NCBI GenBank assembly: GCA_965220385.1
Contig: OZ244825.1
Location: forward strand, 6,262,001-6,326,000
Source: PCPOR2b sp965220385
GTDB taxonomy: Bacteria > Poribacteria > WGA-4E > PCPOR2b
Direction of reading: 5' to 3'
Length of the DNA: 64,000 nucleotides
The translations under genes and the position numbers were made by a program. Positions 43,190-51,714 of the stretch are shown here, one piece after another (positions within the stretch are counted from its first letter, which is position 1; each line of letters starts with the position of its first letter). The notes below the pieces were generated by a model. That model had not been told where the DNA came from. It saw nothing but the letters and a program-made list of their open reading frames with translations, and made no database searches.

Positions 43190-44605
43190 TTAAGTCGAGG
43201 TTGAACCGAACCAGTAGGAGTAAAACCGTCCGTTTTGGAGGGCAAAGCGGAGACGGATAGTTTGTCCCGAAAATTGAGCTATATTTCCATCAGTCCATTC
43301 AATCCGCGCAGCAGGATAGTCACCGTGGAGTCGGGCGGAGGTCGCGAGCGTTTCTCCATCAGCGGACAGCATTTCGATCCCTAACTCGCCGTTCGGCACA
43401 TCGACATTGACGAAAAGCAGATCGCCATTCAGTGTAAAAGGCTCCGTACAAATGACCCCAACCTCTTTTCCAGCGTCGAGGGAGATGAACCCGTCGCGCC
43501 GCAGCACAGCCAAGCAGACTGCGCCGCTGTCGGGATAGTAATCGTCATAACCGGGTAGGTCGCCGGAGGTGATGAAGGCATACTGCTTGGTGCCTGTGTA
43601 ATAAAACCATAGTTCGTCACCTCGCACGACAGCGTTTGATGGACCGAGCAACCCTTGCAAATCGTAAGCACCGCCACCTAACGTCGAGGTTTCGATAAAC
43701 GGTTTGCGTTCACCAACGCGTATCCAGTTTTTCAAATCACGGCTGCAGGTCACCTGAATGTTGTAGAAGCCGGTATAGTCTCCGTACTGCCGGACACACT
43801 CCAGGATATACGGCGACAGACGCAGCCTGTCAAAGCCGGGCCAATCGGTGGGGACCTTGCCGGTATGGTGATACATGGACGGCAACCCGATATACAATCC
43901 CTCGTACCGAAATACCCCCATATTGTAGATCTGTACACTGTAATGTTCGGGCGTGTTGTATTCCGTCTGCCGGAGGTTGGGATTGGCAAGTCGTGCCGCA
44001 ATAACATCTTTGCCCATTTCCTGATCCACTTCGTCAGCGTGGAAAACGACTCCATAATCGTCCCAGCTTTCAAAGTCCGTGCTGGTTGCCATGGCGACCG
44101 ACCTGCCGTAGGGCCCCGAACGCTTCACCGTATGGATGAACAGACCCTCCGCTTCGTTGTAGGAGAAGTTCCCTTCATCTGAACTTTGCACGGCAGGGAC
44201 ATCTAACTTCGTCCAGTTCACACCGTCCGGTGAGACCGCAAAGCCAGCGTTGAGGAGCGCGGCTTTGTATCGCCTGTTCGGATCCGGGTCGTTTGGGTCA
44301 CGGACCGCCATCGGTCCCCCAATGTTCGGTTCGGATCCCGGCGTCCAGTGAAGGCCATCCGCGCTGATACGGTAACTCTCATCTGTCCCGATAACCCAGA
44401 ATTTATAGACCTCTTCCTCTGGGTCCCATGCCGGTGTCGCGCGCGTTTGGATCGTCTGGGTCGGATTCGCACTCCGAACCACCGCACCTTTCTTGGTGGG
44501 CTGATGCAGCGTCCGGGTGAGGTTTTCGAGGCGTTCAATTCCGACATCGTCGAGGAATAGCTGTCGCTGACCGCACGGGACACTAAAGTCCGTCGTATCG
44601 CTCAT
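43190..44605 (-). CDS. Putative glycoside hydrolase-like beta-propeller protein
   Basis: 471 residues. It resembles the five-bladed propeller of GH32/GH43/GH68-type proteins: LFLDDVGIERLENLTRTLHQ at the start, TPAWDPEEEVYKFWVIGT, a central RSVAMATSTDFESWDDYG unit and DELWFYYTGTKQYAF later. There is no signal peptide, so a cytoplasmic or non-classical location is inferred. The exact family and catalytic acids cannot be fixed by eye. It belongs to the sugar-acid cluster. Confidence 0.6.
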   Translation of the reverse strand: MSDTTDFSVPCGQRQLFLDDVGIERLENLTRTLHQPTKKGAVVRSANPTQTIQTRATPAWDPEEEVYKFWVIGTDESYRISADGLHWTPGSEPNIGGPMAVRDPNDPDPNRRYKAALLNAGFAVSPDGVNWTKLDVPAVQSSDEGNFSYNEAEGLFIHTVKRSGPYGRSVAMATSTDFESWDDYGVVFHADEVDQEMGKDVIAARLANPNLRQTEYNTPEHYSVQIYNMGVFRYEGLYIGLPSMYHHTGKVPTDWPGFDRLRLSPYILECVRQYGDYTGFYNIQVTCSRDLKNWIRVGERKPFIETSTLGGGAYDLQGLLGPSNAVVRGDELWFYYTGTKQYAFITSGDLPGYDDYYPDSGAVCLAVLRRDGFISLDAGKEVGVICTEPFTLNGDLLFVNVDVPNGELGIEMLSADGETLATSARLHGDYPAARIEWTDGNIAQFSGQTIRLRFALQNGRFYSYWFGSTST

Positions 44606-44658
44606 AGAAGTCTTCTCTCTGTTAAGGGAAGCGCAAAGGTGAATAACCCCACCTACGC

Positions 44659-45648
44659 TTATGATGACGGTTCGTTAATCGCCTGCATCAACGCGTGGAT
44701 ATAACCGAAACAATATCCGAACCCAACACCGCTGGGATTGTCGCCCGTAATTCCCGGCACATGGTCTGGCATCACCATATACGGGTAGTCAACCTCTTTG
44801 AGGGTACGCAACGCTTTGAGCATGTTCACATCGCCTTCGTCTGGAAAGACCTCGACAAAATCGAGGAGACCGCCCTTGATGTTGCGGAAGTGGATGTTAA
44901 ACAACTTCTTTCGCTCGCCGAAATAGCGGATAACGTCGTAGATCTCCTCACCCGGATTCTCCAGCGATTCCGACATCGTTCCGATACAGAAGTTCAGACC
45001 GTGGTAGGGGCTCTCGTGCATTTCGATGAATTTCTTGAAGCCTTCAACCGTGCCCATGACTCTGGCGACGCCCCGATATAACCGATCACCGATACTCGGA
45101 TCCTGTGGGTGGCAAGCCAATCGTACCTTGTACTCCTCAGCTACAGGGACAACCCGCGAAAGGAAGTAGTCGATTCGCTCCCACATCTCGTCCGCGTCGG
45201 CGGGTCCGTCTTCAAAATCGCCCAGCGTCTGGTCAAGTTTGTGGTACTCAAACGACGACAAACTCGCGCCGCCCCGTCCAAACCGTCTTTCCGTGCGTAG
45301 ATGCCCAAGGATCGTGATATTGTACCGGCCTGCAGGAATTCCCGCCCGCGACATATTGCGGATCAGGTCGCAGATTTGGTCGAGTTCCCGATCTCGCTCT
45401 GGGCTAGGACCGAGAAAAACGTGCGGTGCACCTTGGGTCCTCGCAGGTCCTGATGCCAACGGCAAAATCATCATATCAAGCGAAATGTCTAAGGAGGCTA
45501 ATTTCTCCTTAAACTGCGATAGAGAGTCTGCATCCCAGTCCAGCCAGTTACCGGGCGGGTTGGATGAAACATGATTTACACCTAACTGGGGCAATACCTT
45601 GTAAGCGTCCCAGTTATCTCCTGAAATGTTCTGTGTGCCAACGTACAT
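44659..45648 (-). CDS. Mannonate dehydratase (UxuA)-like TIM-barrel enzyme
   Basis: 329 residues in a xylose-isomerase-like TIM barrel. The blocks RLACHPQDPSIGDRL (about 178-192), NFCIGTMSE, NIHFRNIKGGLLDFVEVFPD (about 252-271) and MPDHVPGITGDN match the metal-binding His/Cys/Asp residues of the UxuA family. Predicted dehydration of D-mannonate or a close relative to a 2-keto-3-deoxy acid. It is shorter than E. coli UxuA (about 390 residues). The ManD-like gene of an unrelated fold with the same chemistry is the next gene upstream. Confidence 0.75.
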   Translation of the reverse strand: MYVGTQNISGDNWDAYKVLPQLGVNHVSSNPPGNWLDWDADSLSQFKEKLASLDISLDMMILPLASGPARTQGAPHVFLGPSPERDRELDQICDLIRNMSRAGIPAGRYNITILGHLRTERRFGRGGASLSSFEYHKLDQTLGDFEDGPADADEMWERIDYFLSRVVPVAEEYKVRLACHPQDPSIGDRLYRGVARVMGTVEGFKKFIEMHESPYHGLNFCIGTMSESLENPGEEIYDVIRYFGERKKLFNIHFRNIKGGLLDFVEVFPDEGDVNMLKALRTLKEVDYPYMVMPDHVPGITGDNPSGVGFGYCFGYIHALMQAINEPSS

Positions 45649-45703
45649 TTTGAACTCCTTTGATTAGTGCGTGAAACGTGATTCGTGAAACGTGAAAACT
45701 ATC

Positions 45704-46906
45704 TTAAGGACGTGTCGGGCTGCCATCGGGCAAGCGGGTCTGTGTCCACCACTCAACCTCATCCTGACACGGATATTTCGCCGCCAAATCCTCGTTGATG
45801 TCGATGCCCAACCCCGGTTGGTCGCTGGGATACATGTACCCATTACGGACTTCTGGCAGACCGGGGAAAATTTCATACACATGCTCCGGGAAGTTACACC
45901 ATTCCTGAATCCCGAAGTTTGGTGCCCATAGGTCGAGATGTAGATTTGCGGCGTGTCCAACCGGCGATGTGTCACCGGGACCGTGCCACGCGGTGCGGAC
46001 ACCGTACATGTTGGCGAATGCCGCCACATGACGCGCGGGTGTTATTCCACCCATCTGGCTGACATGCATCCGGATAAAGTCAATCAGGCGACCGGCGATT
46101 AACGGTTGCCATTCGCGGGGATTGTTGAACAGTTCACCCATTGCGATCGGGGTACAACACTGCTGGCGCATGTTCTCGAACCATTCCAGGTCCTCTGGGG
46201 CAAGTGGATCTTCCAGAAAGAAAAGATTGAACGGTTCCACATCCTTGGCGAACTTGACTGCGTCGATGGGGTGCAGCCGCTCATGAATATCGTGCAACAG
46301 TTCAGCCTCATCCCCCACTTCAGATCGGACATGCTCAATCATCCGCAACATATTCTGCGTGTATTCCCGTGGATCGAAGTATGCCCCGTCCGGCGCGCCT
46401 TCCGGTTTAACAATTCGACTCGCTTCGCCACCGTAGCCGCCCATCTGAATCCGAATATAGCGGTAGCCGTTTTCCATAAATTGTCGGACGCTATCAGCGA
46501 CCGCTTCGGGTGAGTTGCCGCCTGCATGTCCGTAGACCGCAGCCGCTTCACGGCATTTTCCGCCCAGAAGCTCGTAGACCGGCATTCCCGCCTGTTTCCC
46601 TTTGATGTCCCATAGTGCCTGATCTGCACCAGAAATCGCGTTGCTCAAAACAGGTCCGTTACGCCAATAACTATGCACCATCCCCATCTGCCAGATCTCT
46701 TCGATGCGGGATACATCGCGCCCGATCAGGAACGGTTTCAAGTGTTTTTCCATCGCGGTTACAACGGCATTGTATCGCTGGGTAAAGGTCGCACACCCCA
46801 AGCCGTACAACCCCGGCTCTGAGGTGATAATTTTGACGATAATCAGCCGTGAACCAGCCGGTTGTGTTGTGATTGTCTGAACATCTTTGATTGTTACTGT
46901 AGCCAT
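45704..46906 (-). CDS. ManD/RspA-type enolase-superfamily dehydratase
   Basis: 400 residues. Strong match to the D-mannonate/D-gluconate dehydratase subgroup: ALWDIKGKQAGMPVYELLGG, AAVYGHAGGNSPEAV, LLHDIHERLHPIDAVKFAKD (metal Asp, about 205), FFLEDPLAPED (Glu, about 231), MGELFNNP (Glu, about 257), and the C-terminal PGLGIDINEDLAAKYP. Metal ligands are complete. Cytoplasmic dehydration of a six-carbon sugar acid is predicted. Short direct repeats (CGTGAAACGTGA at 45670 and 45684) occupy the gap to the next gene. Confidence 0.88.
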   Translation of the reverse strand: MATVTIKDVQTITTQPAGSRLIIVKIITSEPGLYGLGCATFTQRYNAVVTAMEKHLKPFLIGRDVSRIEEIWQMGMVHSYWRNGPVLSNAISGADQALWDIKGKQAGMPVYELLGGKCREAAAVYGHAGGNSPEAVADSVRQFMENGYRYIRIQMGGYGGEASRIVKPEGAPDGAYFDPREYTQNMLRMIEHVRSEVGDEAELLHDIHERLHPIDAVKFAKDVEPFNLFFLEDPLAPEDLEWFENMRQQCCTPIAMGELFNNPREWQPLIAGRLIDFIRMHVSQMGGITPARHVAAFANMYGVRTAWHGPGDTSPVGHAANLHLDLWAPNFGIQEWCNFPEHVYEIFPGLPEVRNGYMYPSDQPGLGIDINEDLAAKYPCQDEVEWWTQTRLPDGSPTRP

Positions 46907-47022
46907 TTAAGTCCCTTCTCCCCACGTTGGGTGAACGTTACGTCGAGTTTCCCGTACGTGAGGACATAATTTTTTTTCTGTTGCCCTAGTCAGATAGATT
47001 TGCTAAAATCCTCTCAACCCTA

Positions 47023-47061
47023 AACAATAACATTACACCAAGAACAATAACATTATACCAA
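47023..47061. repeat. Tandem 20-base direct repeat in the lactonase 5' region
   Basis: AACAATAACATTACACCAAG (47023-47042) is followed immediately by AACAATAACATTATACCAA (47043-47061), two copies with one mismatch, just upstream of the ribosome site of the SMP-30 gene at 47077. Confidence 0.75.
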
Positions 47062-47076
47062 AGAAAGGAATGAAAT

Positions 47077-48141
47077 ATGTTGAGTACCCAATCGCTTCAA
47101 CTCAAATGTTTCTGTTTTGCGTTTGTTTTTATTGCTGGCTCCGCTATTACTACCGCGGCGATAGCTGATGCACATTCGTCGATGCCGAGTGGAGATGCAA
47201 GTATTGTTTCCCCAGATGCCAAATTGGAGTTGTTGTTCAGCGACGCCTTCTTCACAGAGGGAGCTGCTGTTGCGCCGGATGGTAGCGTCTATTTCAGTGA
47301 CATTACCTTTACGCATGGGTCAGATATGCAGGCGGGCCACATCTGGCGGTATGACCCCAAGACCGGAACAGCTTCCGTGTACCGCTCGCCGAGTGGGATG
47401 TCCAACGGTATCAAGTTTGACGCCCAAGGGCGGATGATTGTCGCCGAAGGCGCGGACTTCGGTGGACGTCGAGTCACCCGGACGGACATGACGACAGGTA
47501 AAAGTGAGATCATCGCCGGTCTGTATGAGGGACGACCGTTTAATGCGCCCAACGACATCACCATTGACGAAAAGGGGCGAATCTATTTCAGCGACCCTCG
47601 CTATCTGGGACATGAGCCGATAGATCAGCCGATTATGGCAGTATACCGTATTGATCCCGATGGCTCAATCCACCGCATTATCACCGATGCCGGGAAACCG
47701 AACGGTGTGGCGGTCTCACCCGACCAAAAGTCAATATACGTAGTCAGTAATGATGATGGCATGACCGGGATTGGTCGGGTTCCCGCAGAGACGCCGCTTC
47801 ATAAGGGACGCATGGCCTTGCTGGCGTACGATTTAGCGGAAGATGGCACTGCCACATTTCGGAAAGTATTGGTTGACTACGCGCCGCAGGATGGACCGGA
47901 CGGGTTGGTCGTCGACGTAGACGGGAACCTTTATGTCGCCGTACGCGACACCACTCGACCCGGCATCTGTGTCTACTCGCCTGAAGGAGAGGAACTGGCG
48001 TATATCCCAACCACGCCGGAACTCCCGACCAATGTTGCGTTTGGTCGTGGGGATGAAAGTAAAACCCTATATGTCACATCGGGGAACAGTCTCTACCAGA
48101 TCCAGGTAATGAAAGACGGTTACCACCTGCCGACGCAATAG
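47077..48141 (+). CDS. SMP-30/gluconolactonase/LRE family protein, secreted
   Basis: 354 residues with a signal peptide (FCFAFVFIAGSAITTAAIAD, about 12-31). The propeller motifs NDITIDEKGRIYFSDPR (about 165-181), KPNGVAVSPD and GPDGLVVDVDGNLYVA supply the Asn/Asp metal ligands of SMP-30-type lactonases. Predicted periplasmic hydrolysis of aldonolactones to sugar acids, which would feed the mannonate/gluconate-type dehydratases encoded next door. AAAGGAATG-type ribosome site. Confidence 0.88.
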   Translation: MLSTQSLQLKCFCFAFVFIAGSAITTAAIADAHSSMPSGDASIVSPDAKLELLFSDAFFTEGAAVAPDGSVYFSDITFTHGSDMQAGHIWRYDPKTGTASVYRSPSGMSNGIKFDAQGRMIVAEGADFGGRRVTRTDMTTGKSEIIAGLYEGRPFNAPNDITIDEKGRIYFSDPRYLGHEPIDQPIMAVYRIDPDGSIHRIITDAGKPNGVAVSPDQKSIYVVSNDDGMTGIGRVPAETPLHKGRMALLAYDLAEDGTATFRKVLVDYAPQDGPDGLVVDVDGNLYVAVRDTTRPGICVYSPEGEELAYIPTTPELPTNVAFGRGDESKTLYVTSGNSLYQIQVMKDGYHLPTQ

Positions 48142-48151
48142 GAATGTAACA

Positions 48152-48183
48152 GGTCGGGGAGGCTATCTATGCCGGCCCCGACC
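48152..48183. terminator. Bidirectional hairpin between lactonase and Nramp genes
   Basis: GGTCGGGG (48152-48159) pairs perfectly with CCCCGACC (48176-48183) across a 16-base loop, in the 49-base gap between convergent genes. No T run. Confidence 0.5.
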
Positions 48184-48190
48184 ATCTATC

Positions 48191-49690
48191 CTATCCAACC
48201 CCAAACAGCTTCCCAATCAATCCCCATCCGCTAATTCCTGCGAAAACTATCAGAATCGCTGCCGACACAATTGCGCCTAACAACATCGGCCACCGCGTCC
48301 GGTAAGCGGGGGGCAATTTGAAGTTCAGATATAGCGCACCGAGCATCATCAGCGCGATGGATAGGTTCGCCAAGACAAATCCGGCAATCTGTGTGAGGAT
48401 GTCAAACGGAATGTTGAGCCAAACAATGACAAACGTGGTTATGAAGATATAGACACAGACGTAATGTCGAATTTTATCGTAACTCCACTCCCGATTGGGC
48501 CAAATCGCTTGGAAGAATTCCTGCGATACTCGTGCGTAAATTTCAGGCAAGGCTTGCAAGGTTCCCCAGAGTGCTGCGATAATACAGATATAGTAGACCC
48601 AGATCAGTGAGCCGTGGATATTACTCCAGACATGGCGTTGTTCGGTGAGTAGGCTCCATCCCTTAAACTCACTTTCAAGCGGATACAGAACGGCGGCGCC
48701 GGATAACATGAACGCTCCGGTTACAATGAACAGCACAATTGCCCCCATGCCAACATCCCATCGCAACGGTGCGACAATTTTCCGTAACCGACTGACCTGT
48801 TCCGGGTCATCGGGCAGATAATCAATTTTATCGTGTGTGTAAGCGTACCGCTGAATCGTTTCAATGCTCTGGTGACCAGTCATCCCCCAACGGTGGATTC
48901 CTACCCAGTTGGCATAGACAATATATCCCATCACCGAACCGCCCACGTAAGCGAATGCTGTTGCCATTGTCAGGAGTGGATTTTGAACGGCATCCTGCGG
49001 AGCCCATTCGGGGAACTCGGGCACCTTTCCGAAACTAAGGCTTCCGATAAACGCTTTCCCTAAATCTGGGCGAACCATCACGGTTCCAATGATGGTGCCT
49101 ACAACGAGAATGGTGCAGATGATGAGTTGCTGTTTCTCTAATTTTTCAAACGAAAGTCGCAAACCGAATGCAAGGGCAAACCCGATGAAGCAGCACGTGA
49201 TAATGTTTTCATAGGTCACCTCCGACGGACCCGCTGGCAACATACCACTGAGGAAAAAGTGGAACAGATCGCCGCACGGTTTCGCAATCGGCACCCAAGC
49301 CAGCGGTGCCCCAATCATTTCCATCAACACAATTGCAATCAGTAACCATCCACGCGGTCCCGGCAGCCGCACAAGCCGATGGCCGATATATTCTCCGCTG
49401 ACCGCTGTGTAGCGTCCGAGCAGGTAGGTGACGAAAACCCCTTTAACGACGCAGCTTAGGAGCACAAGCCATAACAGACCATACTTTGCCCACGCACCCG
49501 CTCTGACGACAACAATCGTTTCGCCGGCACCGATGCTGACCGATGCCACGATCGCGGCAGGACCAAAAACGGCGAACAACCCGAACACTTTGTTCATCGA
49601 CCACGGCTGGGAGAACACGCCGCTGACAGGGGGTACTGCAACTTTGCCGATATTTTCTTCGGTATCCTGAACCGTTTCTCTATTGTCCAT
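48191..49690 (-). CDS. Nramp-related transporter lacking canonical metal motifs
   Basis: 499 residues with about 11-12 membrane helices and the Nramp arrangement. In helix 1 the expected DPGN is replaced by GAGE (ASVSIGAGETIVVVRAG, about residues 50-66), and in helix 6 the expected MPHN is replaced by MGYI (GGSVMGYIVYANW). Both metal-coordinating motifs are therefore absent, so divalent metal transport is doubtful even though the fold is kept. Substrate unknown. Single minus-strand gene; no regulator is seen nearby. Confidence 0.8.
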   Translation of the reverse strand: MDNRETVQDTEENIGKVAVPPVSGVFSQPWSMNKVFGLFAVFGPAAIVASVSIGAGETIVVVRAGAWAKYGLLWLVLLSCVVKGVFVTYLLGRYTAVSGEYIGHRLVRLPGPRGWLLIAIVLMEMIGAPLAWVPIAKPCGDLFHFFLSGMLPAGPSEVTYENIITCCFIGFALAFGLRLSFEKLEKQQLIICTILVVGTIIGTVMVRPDLGKAFIGSLSFGKVPEFPEWAPQDAVQNPLLTMATAFAYVGGSVMGYIVYANWVGIHRWGMTGHQSIETIQRYAYTHDKIDYLPDDPEQVSRLRKIVAPLRWDVGMGAIVLFIVTGAFMLSGAAVLYPLESEFKGWSLLTEQRHVWSNIHGSLIWVYYICIIAALWGTLQALPEIYARVSQEFFQAIWPNREWSYDKIRHYVCVYIFITTFVIVWLNIPFDILTQIAGFVLANLSIALMMLGALYLNFKLPPAYRTRWPMLLGAIVSAAILIVFAGISGWGLIGKLFGVG

Positions 49691-49971
49691 GTCCTTCCTT
49701 TCATGTCAAAGACAACTTCCCCATCGCCTTCTTTCATGATGTGGAGGAAGTTTGCCTTTGGGAATTAGAAAAAAATGCTGTCGGCTATATTAGCATACAT
49801 TCGGAGCCGTGTCTATCTAAAAAAGAATGCCCTTAACTGCGTTTGCAGGGACGAGTTTTGGTGTCGATTTTGGGTGTAACTTGTGATAGAATAACTCCGA
49901 AATAACATTTCGGGGTGGCCTAAACAGATGTACAGTACATATCAAAGCACGAGAATTACTAAAATAACCTG

Positions 49972-50243
49972 AGTTGCTAGTTGCTGAACCTGCTCGGCTT
50001 GGATAGGCATATCCAAGTCTCGGACTCTCCCCGATAAATCCCCGATAAATCGGGACAGGCGGGACTCCGACAAGCCCCCGATGAATCGGGACTAAGAAGC
50101 GGGAGCAGGTCCCGATTCTCGGGATTCACGGAACGGAGCCATCTTTGCGCGTGTGCAGTGGATTTGTCAATCCACTGTGAGCAGTGAGGCACTCGATTTC
50201 GTTTTCATGCTTCCGCTTTGCGACATTTCACATCACTAGCAAC
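49972..50243. mobile_element. Possible small inverted-repeat element carrying CCCGATNNATCGGG palindromes
   Basis: AGTTGCTAGT (49972-49981) and ACTAGCAACT (50234-50243) are exact 10-base inverted repeats enclosing about 250 bases with no gene. Inside are CCCGATAAATCGGG (50041-50054), CCCGATGAATCGGG (50077-50090) and CCCGATTCTCGGG (50111-50123). The remaining intergenic sequence, 49691-49971, shows no gene. Confidence 0.45.
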
Positions 50244-50267
50244 TTGCGTTAGAATAGGAGAGAATTT

Positions 50268-51365
50268 ATGAGTTGTCCTACTTATGAATTGATCGGTGTG
50301 CGACCACTGATCAATTGTCGTGGTACTTATACAATTATAAGCGGTTCAGTTATTCTGCCAGAAGTCCGCGAAGCGATGGTCCTCGCTTCACAACGCTATG
50401 TCAATATCGACGAACTGATGGAACGTGTCGGAGCACGGATTGCTGAGTTGATGGAGTGCGATTGGGGATTGGTCACCGATGGTTGTGCGGCAGCGCTATG
50501 TCAAGTGACAGCGGCTTGTGTGGCTGGGAGCGATCCCGAAAAGATGATCCGTCTCCCCGATACGTCTGGAATGAAAAACGAGGTTATCGTCCAAACTTGT
50601 CATCGGAATGTCTACGACCATGCAATCCGTATGGTTGGCGTCAAGATGATTGAAGTTGACACGAAAGCTGAACTCAAAGCTGCTATCAGCGATCAGACCG
50701 CGATGCTCTTTGTTTTCGGAGATGCTGAAGAACGGGGTCAAATTTCGACGAAGGAGATGGCCGAAATTGGGCATGCACACGGCGTTCCAACATTCGTTGA
50801 CGCGGCAGCAGAACGCCCCGATGCGCCCAACTGGTATCTTGAGCAGGGTGCCGATGCCGTTGCCTATAGCGGCGGTAAATGTATGCGAGGACCTCAAGCC
50901 TCTGGCTTGGTTTTAGGACGCAAGGATCTACTCCAGGCAGCTTTTCTTAATGGTGCGCCCCATCACGCCCTTGCCCGTCCAATGAAGGCAGGTAAAGAGG
51001 AGATTATGGGACTCTTGGCAGCGGTAGAGCAGTGGGTTGCAAGAGACCACAAAGCGGAATGGAAAGAGTGGGAGCGACGGTTGGGGGTTATCACGGAGGC
51101 TGTGAAGGATATTGATACTGTGACCACTTCAATCCGTACACCGAGTCGATCCAATGTCGCGCCGGTGCTGGAGATTAACTGGGATGCTGAGGCGGTTGGC
51201 TTGAACGGTACAGAGGTCGGGGATCAGCTGTCAGCGGGCGACCCGCGCATTGAGCTCCACAACAATGAGGGCGGTGTTTCCATCATGCCCTACATGATGG
51301 AGGACGGTGAGGACCCGATTGTTGCAGCGCGGATCCGTGAAGTGCTTAATTCGTCACAGCAATAA
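50268..51365 (+). CDS. SelA-like PLP-dependent enzyme
   Basis: 365 residues of PLP fold-type I resembling selenocysteine synthase and related D-glucosaminate/ammonia-lyase proteins. N-terminal LINCRGTYTIISGS and the AALCQVTAACVAG stretch fit. The PLP Lys is in YSGGKCMRGPQASGL (about 202-216) and the preceding Asp in FVDAAAERPDAP. True SelA function is unlikely because no selB or tRNA-Sec is nearby; an amino-sugar or hydroxy-amino-acid lyase is plausible. First gene of a plus-strand cluster; AGGAGAG precedes the start. Confidence 0.78.
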   Translation: MSCPTYELIGVRPLINCRGTYTIISGSVILPEVREAMVLASQRYVNIDELMERVGARIAELMECDWGLVTDGCAAALCQVTAACVAGSDPEKMIRLPDTSGMKNEVIVQTCHRNVYDHAIRMVGVKMIEVDTKAELKAAISDQTAMLFVFGDAEERGQISTKEMAEIGHAHGVPTFVDAAAERPDAPNWYLEQGADAVAYSGGKCMRGPQASGLVLGRKDLLQAAFLNGAPHHALARPMKAGKEEIMGLLAAVEQWVARDHKAEWKEWERRLGVITEAVKDIDTVTTSIRTPSRSNVAPVLEINWDAEAVGLNGTEVGDQLSAGDPRIELHNNEGGVSIMPYMMEDGEDPIVAARIREVLNSSQQ

Positions 51366-51376
51366 GGAGGGGGACT

Positions 51377-51676
51377 ATGTATGATTTGAATGGTGAGTGG
51401 GATGTACAGATTCGATTCCTCTGTGGGCAGGCACAGCACAATCTCCGATTCGAGCAGGATGGTGGGGTGCTAAGCGGAACTTACCGCTCTCAGTACGATG
51501 CAGAACCGTTACACGGAACTGTGCGGGGAAATGTAGTACAACTGCAAACAAACGTTCGGTTTGACGGTCAGAATGTGGCGTATCGCTTTGAAGGTGTCAT
51601 CAACGGGGATGAAATTCAGGGGAGCCTCGACTTGGGTGAGTATTGGCAGGCTTCATGGAAAGCTAAGAGGCGGTAG
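51377..51676 (+). CDS. Small beta-barrel-like conserved protein
   Basis: 99 residues made of alternating short strands: LNGEWDVQIRFLCG, HNLRFEQDGGVLSGTYRS, LHGTVRGNVVQLQT, YRFEGVINGDEIQGSLDLG. The recurring 'G.w....l.Q....l.G.' pattern is lipocalin-like. No signal peptide. It starts 11 bases after the PLP gene with GGAGGGGG before the ATG, so it is cotranscribed and possibly a ligand-binding accessory. Confidence 0.7.
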   Translation: MYDLNGEWDVQIRFLCGQAQHNLRFEQDGGVLSGTYRSQYDAEPLHGTVRGNVVQLQTNVRFDGQNVAYRFEGVINGDEIQGSLDLGEYWQASWKAKRR

Positions 51677-51714
51677 TAATTGTAACCGCAATACATTCAA
51701 CGGGCGAGGTTGCT

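Noticed and set aside
45670..45697. CGTGAAACGTGA direct repeats as a regulatory array
   Set aside because: Only two copies 14 bases apart, just downstream of the ManD-like gene; too few to call an operator.
50268..51365. Calling the PLP gene a true selA
   Set aside because: No selB, selD or tRNA-Sec is visible and the family includes several non-selenium enzymes.
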